Of a stretch of 64,000 nt of DNA, positions 26,491 to 35,815 are shown piece after piece (within the stretch, counting starts at the first letter, position 1; every line of letters starts with the position of its first letter). This DNA is from Candidatus Scalindua sp. SCAELEC01 (GTDB taxonomy: Bacteria; Planctomycetota; Brocadiia; Brocadiales; Scalinduaceae): NCBI GenBank assembly GCA_004282745.1, contig SHMT01000006.1, positions 1 to 64,000 of the forward strand. Direction: 5' to 3'. The translations under genes were made by a program, and so were the position numbers. The notes under the pieces were generated by a model, which had not been told where the DNA came from, did not search any database, and was given only the letters and a program-made list of their open reading frames with translations.

Positions 26491-27951
26491 CTAAGACAAC
26501 GCAGCAAAATTTTCGTTCAACTCAAATTTGAGCGCATTGAGCTCAAAAATTGCTTCAGCCAAGAGTGACTGTCCGCCAGAAAGATCACTGCCATAGTTTG
26601 CAGGATTCTTTACCTTCAAGGTGGTCGATTCTACCTTGCTGCACAGTTCGAGAAATGCAGTAATTTTGCTCCGAGCATCACTTGGCAGGATATCGGAAGC
26701 AGAAAGGGACTTTATCGTACCTTTGCTAAGCGCATATCTTTCAAAATCGGGACACATCTCCCCTGCCAATTTACGGATAAGCGCATCCTTCAGGTAAATT
26801 GGGCTCTGTGCATCTCTTTGAAGTTGAAGCTGTGTCAAAATCTCAGAGAACTCTTCGTAGGAGAGCACGTGCGTTTGTGACCTCAAGTGAGTTAGGATCG
26901 AACTCAGCTGGTCACACCACTGTGTCAACTCTTTCACGCATGACTCTGCTGCGGTAATGTATTTTTGTGTGTGCAATTCTCTTTGCGGTATAAACCGTTC
27001 CAGAGAATCCTCAATCCCATTGACCTTTTCACCTTTAGCGATTGATTGACCTTTTACCAGCATCGGCTTTATAGAGCTCGAAAGCGCTTCCATGTCGCCT
27101 TTACCGCCAAGCATATCTACAGCACTATCATCCATAAGGAGTGCCACACCACCATCTTTTTGAAAATCTGTTCCCGTCTCCACAGATTCAGGTTCATGTG
27201 TAGCGTAACAGTAAAGTGCTGCCAGAAACACACCGCCAACAATATTCCCCAGGGTAACAGGCAACATGTTCCATGCAAAGCCTGCGCAGGTAACATTATC
27301 CGGATGTGCAACCATAAGACTCGTTCCAAAAATCGTCATATTGGCGATGCTATGCTCATAACCAGAGGCGATAAAGCCATAGAGGCACCAGAATATGAGA
27401 AATATTTTTGAGATATCGTCCTTTGCCTTTGCCGACATCCAGACGGCCAGACACACCAGCATGTTACAGAGGATGGCCCTGGTAAACAGATGAAAGAAAG
27501 TCCCATTCATCTTGGCGCCGGCGACCTTTCCGAGAAAAGCACCGGTAGCGTTTCCGTCCGCCAGTCCCGTGCAGGACATAACAGCAGACAGAGCCAAGGC
27601 GCCGGCAAGGTTCCCGAACCAGCATACGAACCAGAGCCAAAGCATCATACCCCATCCGGACTTACCCTTAATGGCACCGATCATCATCACCATGTTGTTA
27701 CCCGTAAACAATTCGGAACCAGCAAAAATAACGAGTGTCAGGGCGAGTCCGAACGAGCATCCCATAACCATCTTCTTGGCACCAGCGGATGCATCGACAA
27801 AATTCCCACCAACGGTGAAAATAAGGAGTATTGCAAACCCTATATACGCACCTGCAATAAACGATAAACAGAAGTACTGGCCAATTCTATTCTTGACCAT
27901 GTCCTCTTTCATCACTGCCATATTAGCAAAAGTTGCAATTGTCGGTTTCAT
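26491..27951 (-). CDS. FNT-family nitrite/formate channel with a ~235-residue extra C-terminal domain
   Basis: 486 residues. FNT channels are normally about 270-300. Residues 1-251 are a complete six-helix FNT core: AGAYIGFAILL, GSELFTGNNMVMM, RAILCNMLVCLAVW, and the central pore His200 in SGYEHSIANM, then the last helix after VTLGNIVGG. From about 252 to the end is a hydrophilic, helix-rich domain with several Cys/Leu-spaced helices, including ITAAESCVKELTQWCDQL and SKITAFLELCSKVES. That part matches no family I recognise. GGAGGGGG lies upstream of ATG 27951. The core should pass nitrite. The tail could gate the channel or bind a regulator (inference). Confidence 0.9.
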   Translation of the reverse strand: MKPTIATFANMAVMKEDMVKNRIGQYFCLSFIAGAYIGFAILLIFTVGGNFVDASAGAKKMVMGCSFGLALTLVIFAGSELFTGNNMVMMIGAIKGKSGWGMMLWLWFVCWFGNLAGALALSAVMSCTGLADGNATGAFLGKVAGAKMNGTFFHLFTRAILCNMLVCLAVWMSAKAKDDISKIFLIFWCLYGFIASGYEHSIANMTIFGTSLMVAHPDNVTCAGFAWNMLPVTLGNIVGGVFLAALYCYATHEPESVETGTDFQKDGGVALLMDDSAVDMLGGKGDMEALSSSIKPMLVKGQSIAKGEKVNGIEDSLERFIPQRELHTQKYITAAESCVKELTQWCDQLSSILTHLRSQTHVLSYEEFSEILTQLQLQRDAQSPIYLKDALIRKLAGEMCPDFERYALSKGTIKSLSASDILPSDARSKITAFLELCSKVESTTLKVKNPANYGSDLSGGQSLLAEAIFELNALKFELNENFAALS

Positions 27952-28645
27952 CTAAATTATCCCCCTCCAATAAATTAAGACAAATTTTAAGATAAAAAAT
28001 TAGACCCATAATACAAATACCACAACTCTTTCTTTTCTTTTACCTCCTTTACTCTCAAGTTAAAAGGGTTAAAAAAAATAGGTTAAAAAACAGAGTTTCC
28101 TACCATACACGTCCACCTATCCACTTCATGAAAAGTAAAAAAAATTTGGTCTCGAAATAGCTTCGGATCACAAAGGTGCGCAATCGCGATACCAAAATCA
28201 TAAGGAACGAAAAGTTACATCCTAACCGTCTGATATACAGTAGGATGCAAGTATTTTTGCTATTACGACTAAAGACCAAAAGTTCATTGTGATTGACAAA
28301 TTGTCAATTATGGGTAGAGAAGTATATTTGTTAAAGACAATATGTCTCTGATGTCTAATACTCATTGCTTCGGGGAAAAATGTTTTTACCGATTTGGTGG
28401 GAGTGTTACAGAAGGGTGAAGTGTGATACCTGATTTTTGTGAGTTTTTTTGAGGCACTAAACAGTGGTCGCAGCCAGGCAGAGATAGCAGGAAAAAGATC
28501 GTGTATCCTGGAATGAAATTCAGCTATTGTTTTCATACAGGCCTCTCCTTGAGAAGTAACTATTACATTAATAACATTCCAAAGCTGTTCGCCTCAATGC
28601 CAATCCACTGCGCCGATATAGTGAAGATCTATTCTTACCAGCAGT
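27952..28645. other. Long non-coding gap between FNT and CBS genes
   Basis: About 690 AT-rich bases upstream of the FNT gene. Contains the palindrome at 28292-28308 and a run of A-tracts near 28060-28095. A minus-strand open frame (28222-28536) has a good Shine-Dalgarno but unconvincing protein sequence. The region should hold the FNT promoter. Confidence 0.4.
28292..28308. promoter_or_regulatory. 17-bp palindrome, candidate operator
   Basis: ATTGACAA-A-TTGTCAAT is a perfect 8+1+8 inverted repeat, in the size and symmetry range of dimeric repressor or FNR/CRP-class sites. It is not an exact match to the FNR box. It lies 340 bases upstream of the FNT start, which is far for direct control. 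Confidence 0.4.
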
Positions 28646-29080
28646 TTACATACTACCCGTAATGAAATTTTCGAGTTGTTGTATGGTGAATTCTTTTTCC
28701 GCTACATACTGTTTCACCGCGTCCCCTATGCTGATAATACCCACCAACTTCCCTTCATCGATAACAGGTAAATGGCGGGTGCGTTTTTCTGTGAATAACA
28801 CCAAGCATTCATCTAATGTCTGTTTGGGGCCGACATAGCTCACCTTGCTATTCATAAGCTCCCTGACCGCTGTGTCTTTAGAAGTCTTTCCTTTCAGGAC
28901 AACGTTTCTCGCATATTCACGTTCCGAAAAGAGCCCAACAACTTTTTCGTTTTCAACTACCACCAACGCGCCCAGGTTTTTTTCAGCCATTATCTCTAAT
29001 GCTCGGTATATAGAATCTTCCGGAGAAATAGTGAGAACTTTGCCCGTTTTTCCCTTTAAGATTTCTTTCACCGTTGTCAT
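28646..29080 (-). CDS. CBS-domain-pair protein
   Basis: 144 residues made of two CBS motifs. The first is TISPEDSIYRALEIMAEKN with GALVVVENEKVVGLFSERE. The second is SYVGPKQTLDECLVLFTEKR with RHLPVIDEGKLVGIISIGD. These are typical of small stand-alone proteins that bind adenosine nucleotides and adjust partner activity. No catalytic domain. AGAGGA precedes ATG 29080. It is the nearest gene upstream of the long FNT channel on that strand, 700 bases away, so a link is speculative. Some plus-strand genes start beyond the 29081-29586 gap. Confidence 0.93.
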   Translation of the reverse strand: MTTVKEILKGKTGKVLTISPEDSIYRALEIMAEKNLGALVVVENEKVVGLFSEREYARNVVLKGKTSKDTAVRELMNSKVSYVGPKQTLDECLVLFTEKRTRHLPVIDEGKLVGIISIGDAVKQYVAEKEFTIQQLENFITGSM

Positions 29081-29412
29081 TGTTTTATCCTCTGTATCTA
29101 CTTAAATAAAATTGTGTAAAGTTAAAAATAATATTTGATAAACTTTTTCATAAAGGAGCCGTTATTGTTTGAGAGAGCACTCTCATCCGTACGAAATTGC
29201 ACAACAAAACCTCTTTAATACGAAAGGCCTAGCAAATAAGAAAACGGTAGGGTAACAGATGTTAAGATGGGAATCAAGCATAAATATTAAGAGAAGTGGT
29301 CTTTAATCGTGGTAAGGAAGTAAACGTATCTCCTTTCCAAGGAGCCAGCACGATGTGGTGCAAACAGATCTTATAATTTTTGTCAAACTTACTACTGCTT
29401 TTAAAATTTTTT

Positions 29413-29440
29413 TTGAAATTACATAAAATGATGGTATAAT
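29413..29440 (+). promoter_or_regulatory. Sigma-70-type promoter with extended -10 for the cytochrome/HAO operon
   Basis: TTGAAA (29413-29418), 16-base spacer, TATAAT (29435-29440) preceded by TGG, giving an extended -10. Transcription would start near 29447 and leave about 140 bases of leader before the diheme cytochrome gene. That leader has a CCGCATGCGG palindrome close to its 5' end. The rest of the 29081-29586 gap shows no gene. Confidence 0.6.
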
Positions 29441-29586
29441 CGCGGCCGCATGCGGTCTCATGCGCATTATCGTTATATCGCATATATCGGTTTTCACGAA
29501 CGACTATGTTATATTTCGCTAATGGAACCTATCGGAATAGCTTCTAGTATGTCTGTTGTTTTTATTTTTTTAAGATAGTTAGGAGG

Positions 29587-30489
29587 ATGAATGTGGGATA
29601 TTTAAAGATGAGGAGAGTTTTGTTGAACGCTTTTGTTTTGGTTACCATGCTATGCCTCTGCAAAATGGTAGCGGTACAGGCATCGGACAATGTTTGGGCT
29701 AAACCAAGGACGAAAAGTCCTGAAAAGGCTGCAAGCCCTGCAAAGAGTACCAGCACTAAAACAGTAGCGAGCGCTGCAAAGAGTATCAGCCCTAAAAAGG
29801 CTTCAGCTGGTGATTTACCAATGGGGAAAGACCTTTACCTCAAGTCCTGTGCTCCATGCCATGGCGAAGAAGGTGACGGATGGGGGCCGCTTGCACACGC
29901 TCTCTATCCAAAACCAAGGGACTTCACAATGGGGCAGTACAAGATCAGGACTAACCCAACCGGTTCTTTACCGACCGATGAAGACCTTATTCATATCATA
30001 TACACCGGCCTTCATGGAACATCCATGATTCCATGGGATATCCTGAGCATGGAACAGATCGAGTCATTGTTGCCTGTTTTAAAGGGCTTTTCAGAGGCAT
30101 GGCAATACCGAAAACCGGAACCACCTGTAACCATTGGAAGGGAAATTCCATCGAGCAGGCAGAGTATTGCCAGGGGGAAAGAGCTCTATTTTGAGAAAGA
30201 GTGCTGGAAGTGCCATGGGGAAGAAGGACATGGAGATGGCCCAAGCAGTTACGACCTGAAAGATGAATGGGATTTTCCAATACAGGCCTATGATTTTACA
30301 CGAGCCAGTAAGTTTAAAGGGGGCGCAACAAGCCGTGATATCTATCTGAGGTTTACGACAGGTATCAATGGCACACCAATGCCCTCCTTTGCGAGAGAAC
30401 TTTCGGATGAGGATCGCTGGAGCCTGGTACATTTTGTACAATCTCTTGCCAAAAAAGCAGAGAAGCATGAGCATCATGGGCATGAGTAG
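29587..30489 (+). CDS. Diheme cytochrome c, partner of the HAO-like protein (kustc0457-like)
   Basis: About 300 residues. A hydrophobic signal region (residues 8-30) is followed by a low-complexity Lys/Ala/Ser/Pro linker (39-77). Two class I-like cytochrome modules follow: Cys88-x2-Cys91-His92 in KSCAPCHGEEGDGWGP, and Cys206-x2-Cys209-His210 in KECWKCHGEEGHGDGP. Methionines in TSMIPW and GTPMPSF are likely axial ligands. AGGAGG abuts ATG 29587, so GTG 29593 or ATG 29608 may be the true start. In Kuenenia an equivalent diheme protein and octaheme protein form a large heterododecamer. The gene order here (42-base gap to the HAO-like gene) supports the same pairing. Confidence 0.88.
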   Translation: MNVGYLKMRRVLLNAFVLVTMLCLCKMVAVQASDNVWAKPRTKSPEKAASPAKSTSTKTVASAAKSISPKKASAGDLPMGKDLYLKSCAPCHGEEGDGWGPLAHALYPKPRDFTMGQYKIRTNPTGSLPTDEDLIHIIYTGLHGTSMIPWDILSMEQIESLLPVLKGFSEAWQYRKPEPPVTIGREIPSSRQSIARGKELYFEKECWKCHGEEGHGDGPSSYDLKDEWDFPIQAYDFTRASKFKGGATSRDIYLRFTTGINGTPMPSFARELSDEDRWSLVHFVQSLAKKAEKHEHHGHE

Positions 30490-30540
30490 TACACGATTGA
30501 TTCTATAACTTACAAAATAACTTTAAGGAGAATGTGTGTT

Positions 30541-32211
30541 ATGATTTATGTAAAAAACCTTCGGTTTTTCCTGAGCGCATGCCTGCTGACTATGGCTGTT
30601 CTTTGTGCCGGCGTTGTCCAGGCGCACGAGGAGGAGAAGAAACCTTATGAACCAAAATACGTAGATATCTATGAAGGGTTTCCCGATTGGTATAAGGGGG
30701 TTTTTGCGGACAATGTTGGCCTGAAAGAGGGCGCCGGTCTGTTCAAAGACTACTATAAACCAGCATTTATGAATATGTATATGTATCCTGGGAGACATTA
30801 TGAACCACCTACGAGATTTGACCATGCGCTGTTTATCGAAAATGAGCGCAGGGACCTCTGTATCAGGTGTCATGAGGAGATAAACACCGGAGCCGTTGAA
30901 GATTGGAAGGTGTCCGCACACTACAACCCAAGGAAGACAGAGATCATTGCTCGAAAGACAAAGATCATTGAAGAGAGTATAGGGAAAGAGATTGTGGTAG
31001 TTGATTGTTACGACTGCCATGTAGATAAAGAAAAAAATCTGATCAGGATGCCTATAGCTAGGGTCTGTAGCGAATGTCACGCAAGACAGGTCACCGAGTT
31101 TGCAAGTGAAAAGAATCACGGCAGGCCTAACCATATCCAGACACTCGAATCGAATGTTCATGTTCCCTGGTACCAGGAGGCAAACAGGAGAGGATATGGG
31201 GCGGGAAATGCCGGATGTGATATGTGTCATGGCGCTACAGACAAATGCGACCCGTGTCACACGAGACACACCTTTTCAGCAGCTGAAGCGAGAAGGCCTG
31301 AGGCCTGTATGACCTGCCACATGGGGCCAGACCATCCGGATGCTGAATCTTACGGTGAATCAAAGCACGGAAAGATCTATGAGCTTGAAGAGGAGCACTA
31401 TAACTTTGATAAACCGCTTGCACATGTTTTAGTTGGCGAAGAGTACCGAACACCAACCTGTCAGTTCTGTCATATGTACCAGGGTGGTGATACCTTTACG
31501 CACAATTTCGTTTCAAAGGGGATCTGGCGAATGGGTACGGTACCTCCGTCAAATATCGAATATGAATCATCTCTCAAGGATTATCCATACGGGATAAAGA
31601 TCATTGCCGATAAGATCGACGTACACTCTGATGAGAACCTCGACAAGAGGGACAAATGGATCGAGCTCTGCTCGAATTGTCACAGCCCCCGTTTTGCCGA
31701 TGGCTGGCTAACGCAAATGGATGAGTATATGTTCCAGGCATTCAAGCTGACGGATAAAGCGCAAAAGATTTTAGACGATCTTATTGCTGACGATATTCTG
31801 TATCCGTCTCCTGCGGAGCGTGATATCTATCCCGGAGGTGACTGGCTCGCTGATGTTCTGCCGGCATCGTTACTCGGCGAGGGTGTATGGAATGCCTTTA
31901 AGTCAACAGGGGGAAGGGTGCCGGTCATTGGCCCTATTCTCGGTGTCTATGCCCTGTTTTATCAGGGAGAGGGTAATCCTACCCAAATTGAGACCTCGTA
32001 TGCCAAGATGTGGTTCTGGTATAAACTACAGGGCTACAAAGGCTATGCCCACGTCCAGCAGGATATCATGTGGTGGTGGGGGCAGTCTCCAATGTTGCAG
32101 GAGTTGGGCAACATACAAACCGAGGCTGCAAGAATGCGGAGAGAGGCGGCATTGGAGAAACATGTTGATCTAACTCCAGCATACAACCATTATAGCCCAC
32201 AGGGTAAATAG
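30541..32211 (+). CDS. Octaheme hydroxylamine-oxidoreductase-like protein (kustc0458-like)
   Basis: 556 residues with an N-terminal signal segment. Eight CxxCH motifs occur in order: CIRCH, CYDCH, CSECH, CDMCH, CDPCH, CMTCH, CQFCH, CSNCH (first Cys at about 107, 156, 176, 226, 236, 256, 307, 377). The C-terminal helical region ends in a His-containing tail. ATG 30541 is preferred over 30532 because AAGGAG (30525-30530) then has a ten-base spacing. In oxidising HAO a C-terminal tyrosine cross-links the catalytic heme. The comparable stretch here reads AHVQQDIMWWWG, apparently without that Tyr, suggesting a reductive enzyme (nitrite or NO reduction). That reading relies on remembered family alignments. 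The protein acts in the anammoxosome lumen if the host is anammox. Confidence 0.9.
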   Translation: MIYVKNLRFFLSACLLTMAVLCAGVVQAHEEEKKPYEPKYVDIYEGFPDWYKGVFADNVGLKEGAGLFKDYYKPAFMNMYMYPGRHYEPPTRFDHALFIENERRDLCIRCHEEINTGAVEDWKVSAHYNPRKTEIIARKTKIIEESIGKEIVVVDCYDCHVDKEKNLIRMPIARVCSECHARQVTEFASEKNHGRPNHIQTLESNVHVPWYQEANRRGYGAGNAGCDMCHGATDKCDPCHTRHTFSAAEARRPEACMTCHMGPDHPDAESYGESKHGKIYELEEEHYNFDKPLAHVLVGEEYRTPTCQFCHMYQGGDTFTHNFVSKGIWRMGTVPPSNIEYESSLKDYPYGIKIIADKIDVHSDENLDKRDKWIELCSNCHSPRFADGWLTQMDEYMFQAFKLTDKAQKILDDLIADDILYPSPAERDIYPGGDWLADVLPASLLGEGVWNAFKSTGGRVPVIGPILGVYALFYQGEGNPTQIETSYAKMWFWYKLQGYKGYAHVQQDIMWWWGQSPMLQELGNIQTEAARMRREAALEKHVDLTPAYNHYSPQGK

Positions 32212-32284
32212 CACATTGCCTTCATTCGAGGGCACTCGTGGTTTAACTACGAAAAGAAGAGACTGGATGTTAGTATAGGTTCTG

Positions 32285-32330
32285 ATAGCGCATCTGCTGA
32301 GAAGCGGATGCGCTATTTTTTTTGGTTTTT
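32285..32330 (+). terminator. Rho-independent terminator after the HAO-like gene
   Basis: A 13-bp stem (32285-32297 with 32304-32316, one G-U pair) and short loop, followed by a T-run interrupted by GG (TATTTTTTTTGGTTTTTT). It ends the diheme/HAO operon. Confidence 0.88.
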
Positions 32331-32750
32331 TTAGGTACAACAGATTACGGAACTCTTTGGATCTGATATCTATTATGGGAGAAAGATAAAGGTGTTAAGA
32401 ATCGCTCTTTTCCATTCAGTCGCTGGGAGCAAAATGTTTGAGAAACAATCTTTGATACTATTAACATACGCTTAGTCAATTACGTTGTAATGATTGTTAT
32501 TTTCTGGTTTTTTAAACACTTTTCCTTTACAATGTGGGCAACCAGACCCATAAAAAAGCTTTTTGATACGTATGTGAGAGATCAGGGAAAATAATGCAAC
32601 ACACACTCACTTCAACCCCAATGTTTCAGGATAAATACCAAGGTATTTTTTACTGACGCCTAAACTCACTATACTTATACCGCTTAGAGATTACAATAAG
32701 TGGGGTGTTCCTGTCATGCTAAAATTTCTGTTTTTTAAAGGATTTTTGAA
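32331..32750. other. Intergenic region upstream of the dCache kinase
   Basis: About 420 AT-rich bases with no open frame of protein-like character. It should contain the kinase promoter. No strong hexamer pair was picked out. Confidence 0.4.
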
Positions 32751-35207
32751 ATGGAAAAGAAAGAAATTTTTTTCTTAGAAGCCGTTAAAGATTATTTACC
32801 TCCTACCCTCCTTGAAAAGTGGAAGACAATCTTGAACACTTTTGGCTTCCACTCAATAAAAAAGAAGATCATTATCTTGTTTGTCATACTGACCCTTATC
32901 CCTTTGGTAGTGATGAGATTGGTCGTCTATCCCAAAGCACAGACGGCACTTCAGGAAACATTAATACAGAACCTGCAAAGCGTAGGACACAAACAGGCCG
33001 AGCTGATCAAGGGTTGGTTGGAAGAGAGAAAAGGTGATGCAAGGGTTATTGCCGAAAACCCTTTCACCCTCCTAGCAACAAGAATAACGATGAAAGACGA
33101 TCGATTCTGGAGATTGTTAAGTTATGCCGAATATATTAAATATGAGTATGGTTACAAGGAAATTCTGATAAGTGATGCAGATGGGAATGTGAGGATCTCT
33201 ACTACAAAAGGGAAAGAGAGCAGAAATATCTCTGGAACAGAATATTTTAAAAAAGCAATGGATGGCATTACCTTCATCTCTCAGATAATTCCATCAGAAA
33301 TACCTATTGAAAATGAATTTGGCCAATTGGAAGAGGGCCTGCCAACTATGATTGTTTCGACCCCTATTGCAGATCGTAACAGGATTATGGGGGTCGCATG
33401 TCTTAGGGTTGATGTAAAGAAGATAAGCGACTTGATGAGGAGCATTAAATTAGGTGAGAGTGGTGAGACATATCTCATTAACAAACAAGGCTTTATGGTA
33501 TCAGAATCACGCTTTATTTCTGATCTAAAGAAAGAGGGTATGATAGATAAAAGGACAGCCCTGGTAAAAAAATTGATCAATCCTGAAACAGGAAAATTGA
33601 CCAAGTCTGTTTCTGAATGTTTAAAAGGATACGAAGGGTATGATGGTGATGGGTATATCGATTATCGGGGAGTAAAAGTGATAGGTTTCTGGAGCTGGAT
33701 TCCGGAGCTCGACTGGGGCGTCGTTGCGGAGATTGATTTTGAAGAGGGGTATCAGGCCGTTCACGGGCTGCATCGGAAAGTTACCTCTATTATGATCATT
33801 CTTTCAATGGGAATGTTGGTGTTAGCTATCTTTTTGGGACAGCGGATGGCTGCCCCAATACTCTATTTGACAGAAGCAACAAGAAAGATGGCCTCCGGAG
33901 ATCTGACTCAAAGTGTCAATATTCACTCCAAGGATGAGCTTGGTGAACTTGCTAATGCATTTAATATAATGACCACAACTATCAGGAAGAGAAACGAGGA
34001 GCTTCAATCCACCAGCAACTTCATGGAGTCAATCTTCAATGCGATTAAAGACACCATGACCGTGCTGGATAAAGATGGGAATATATTGCAGGTTAATAAG
34101 GTTGCCATGGATACCTATGGTAAAGACATAATTGGCAAGAAATGTTTCTGTGTTTATAAAGGCAGAGATTCGATCTGTGATGCCTGTCCGACAATGAAGG
34201 CGATTGCCACCCTCTCTCCGTCAACCTCCGAACATTACATAGAACGAGACAAAAAACATGTCTCTATTGCTTCTTATCCCATTCTTGATAGCGACGGTAA
34301 GTTAAAGTCGGTCATCAAGATTGTTCGGGATATTTCTGAACAGAAGAAATTGGAACATGAGCTTCAAAATTATACGACGAATCTTGAAAAGACCATTGAG
34401 GAGAGAACAAGTGATTTGAAGCTGAGTAACAAAGAGTTAGAGCAGAGGAACCTGGAGATAGAGAAGGCAAATGAGGAGCTACGCGGCCTTGATAAGATGA
34501 AGGATACCATGATTCGTGATGTATCTCACGAATTAAAGTCTCCCGTCGCACAGGTCAAAATGGCAATAGATCTTTGGAATATTGAAGTGAATAAGGAAAA
34601 CGTAGACCGGGCCAAAGAGCAGAGATTGAATCAAATAATCAATGACAATATCCAACGGTTGCAGAAGACTATTCAGAGTATCTTGGCGTTGTCAGTATTG
34701 GAAGCTGGCCGTGCTAAATATGAAAAAGAGAGGTTGAACCTTACGGAATTAATACTGCAAACAGCCGAAGGTCTAAAGCTTATAGCGGAGAAGAAAAATT
34801 TATCTTTAGAAACGAAAGTTCCCGATAAACTTCCTGAAGTATTAGGAGATAAGCAGGAAATTACGAGGGTCGTTTCTAACTTAATTGACAATGCTATAAA
34901 GTACTCTGAGACGGGAGAAATTGTTGTTTCCGCTATGAGACGGACAAAGGAGCTAGAGGTTGCGGTGAAAGATACCGGTATTGGTCTCTCTTTACCAAAA
35001 GAGGAGTACTATAAACTCTTTGACAGGTTCTTTCAGGAAAAGGCCAGAAGTGATGGATCCGGTGTCGGTCTGGCTATCTGTAAAAAAATAATTGAGGCTC
35101 ATGGTGGTAAGATGTGGGTTGAAAGCGAAGGGAAGGGAAGAGGATCAACCTTTAAGTTCACTCTACCTTTTATTACTGCCGAAGATGATGACCAAAAAGA
35201 ATCATGA
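32751..35207 (+). CDS. dCache-HAMP-PAS sensor histidine kinase
   Basis: 818 residues. A cytosolic N-terminus of about 35 residues precedes TM1 (about 38-57). The double-Cache domain has YGYKEILISDADGNVRIST, GESGETYLINKQGFMVSES and WSWIPELDWGVVAEIDFEEG. TM2 follows near 345-365, then HAMP (QRMAAPILYLTEATRKMASG) and a PAS with a CFC...CDACP cysteine set (460-485). Next come a coiled coil, HisKA with His593 in SHELKSPVAQVK, and HATPase with NLIDNAIKYS, VKDTGIGLS and GSGVGLAICKKIIEAHGG. It is the only one of four paralogous sensors here that keeps a kinase. The receiver 35382-35747 is the likely target. Confidence 0.95.
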   Translation: MEKKEIFFLEAVKDYLPPTLLEKWKTILNTFGFHSIKKKIIILFVILTLIPLVVMRLVVYPKAQTALQETLIQNLQSVGHKQAELIKGWLEERKGDARVIAENPFTLLATRITMKDDRFWRLLSYAEYIKYEYGYKEILISDADGNVRISTTKGKESRNISGTEYFKKAMDGITFISQIIPSEIPIENEFGQLEEGLPTMIVSTPIADRNRIMGVACLRVDVKKISDLMRSIKLGESGETYLINKQGFMVSESRFISDLKKEGMIDKRTALVKKLINPETGKLTKSVSECLKGYEGYDGDGYIDYRGVKVIGFWSWIPELDWGVVAEIDFEEGYQAVHGLHRKVTSIMIILSMGMLVLAIFLGQRMAAPILYLTEATRKMASGDLTQSVNIHSKDELGELANAFNIMTTTIRKRNEELQSTSNFMESIFNAIKDTMTVLDKDGNILQVNKVAMDTYGKDIIGKKCFCVYKGRDSICDACPTMKAIATLSPSTSEHYIERDKKHVSIASYPILDSDGKLKSVIKIVRDISEQKKLEHELQNYTTNLEKTIEERTSDLKLSNKELEQRNLEIEKANEELRGLDKMKDTMIRDVSHELKSPVAQVKMAIDLWNIEVNKENVDRAKEQRLNQIINDNIQRLQKTIQSILALSVLEAGRAKYEKERLNLTELILQTAEGLKLIAEKKNLSLETKVPDKLPEVLGDKQEITRVVSNLIDNAIKYSETGEIVVSAMRRTKELEVAVKDTGIGLSLPKEEYYKLFDRFFQEKARSDGSGVGLAICKKIIEAHGGKMWVESEGKGRGSTFKFTLPFITAEDDDQKES

Positions 35208-35381
35208 AATTCCAAAAATCATTTTATCATGGGTATACATTGAGTTATTTGTTATAATACCCTTTACATTGTTACCGTTTCACGGTAAAATCCACCTTTT
35301 ATACATTTTCACGTTCACTTTACTAACCTTTTTCTATGTTTCGATCCACGGTGGTTAAAATGAGGGGAGGCGGCTGATAAT

Positions 35382-35747
35382 ATGAGCAAAACGATTATGA
35401 TTGTGGAGGATGAACAAGCGTTCCAGGATCTCTACGCCATGATGCTAGAAGGCACTGGCTATGAGATAATTACTGCCTACGATGGTGATGAGGCACTATC
35501 AAAACTGGAGGAAAAAAAGCCCGATTTGATTATCCTTGATATACTTTTAGACCTGGTAACCGGAGATACGTTTTTCTTATACATAAAAGGTATGGCCGAA
35601 TATGCAGATATTCCGGTTATTGTGTCGAGTAGTTTTTCCCCAAAGGCATATAAAAACTTGAAGGATATGGATCCAGAGCTTGTATTTCTTGAAAAGCCAG
35701 TTACGCAAGAGAAACTCCTTGAGACGATTAAGGCGAAGATCGGGTAG
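35382..35747 (+). CDS. Single-domain response regulator
   Basis: 121 residues, receiver only. Acidic pair Glu9-Asp10, phospho-acceptor Asp53 in PDLIILDILLDL, Ser/Thr switch in VIVSSSF, Lys in FLEKPV. GGAGG lies about ten bases upstream of ATG 35382. It follows the dCache kinase by 175 bases and is probably its cognate receiver. With no output domain it may pass phosphate on or bind a target protein. Confidence 0.93.
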   Translation: MSKTIMIVEDEQAFQDLYAMMLEGTGYEIITAYDGDEALSKLEEKKPDLIILDILLDLVTGDTFFLYIKGMAEYADIPVIVSSSFSPKAYKNLKDMDPELVFLEKPVTQEKLLETIKAKIG

Positions 35748-35815
35748 AGGTGTTTTCTGTTCTTAACCGTCGGTGGGCGTTGTTTTCTTTCATGGATTGT
35801 GGGTAAGTCAACACC

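Noticed and set aside
27512-27955. 147-codon plus-strand frame opposite the long FNT gene
   Set aside because: Exact antisense of the FNT membrane core with Pro/Ala-rich, unlikely protein sequence.
28222-28536. 104-codon minus-strand frame with a good AAGGAG ribosome-binding site
   Set aside because: The second half is rich in Ser/His/Ile without protein-like pattern, no family is recognisable, and a perfect palindrome lies inside. Kept as possible only with proteomic support.
35092-35358. 88-codon frame overlapping the end of the kinase gene
   Set aside because: Starts inside the HATPase-coding region in another frame. The hydrophobic tail is from AT-rich spacer.
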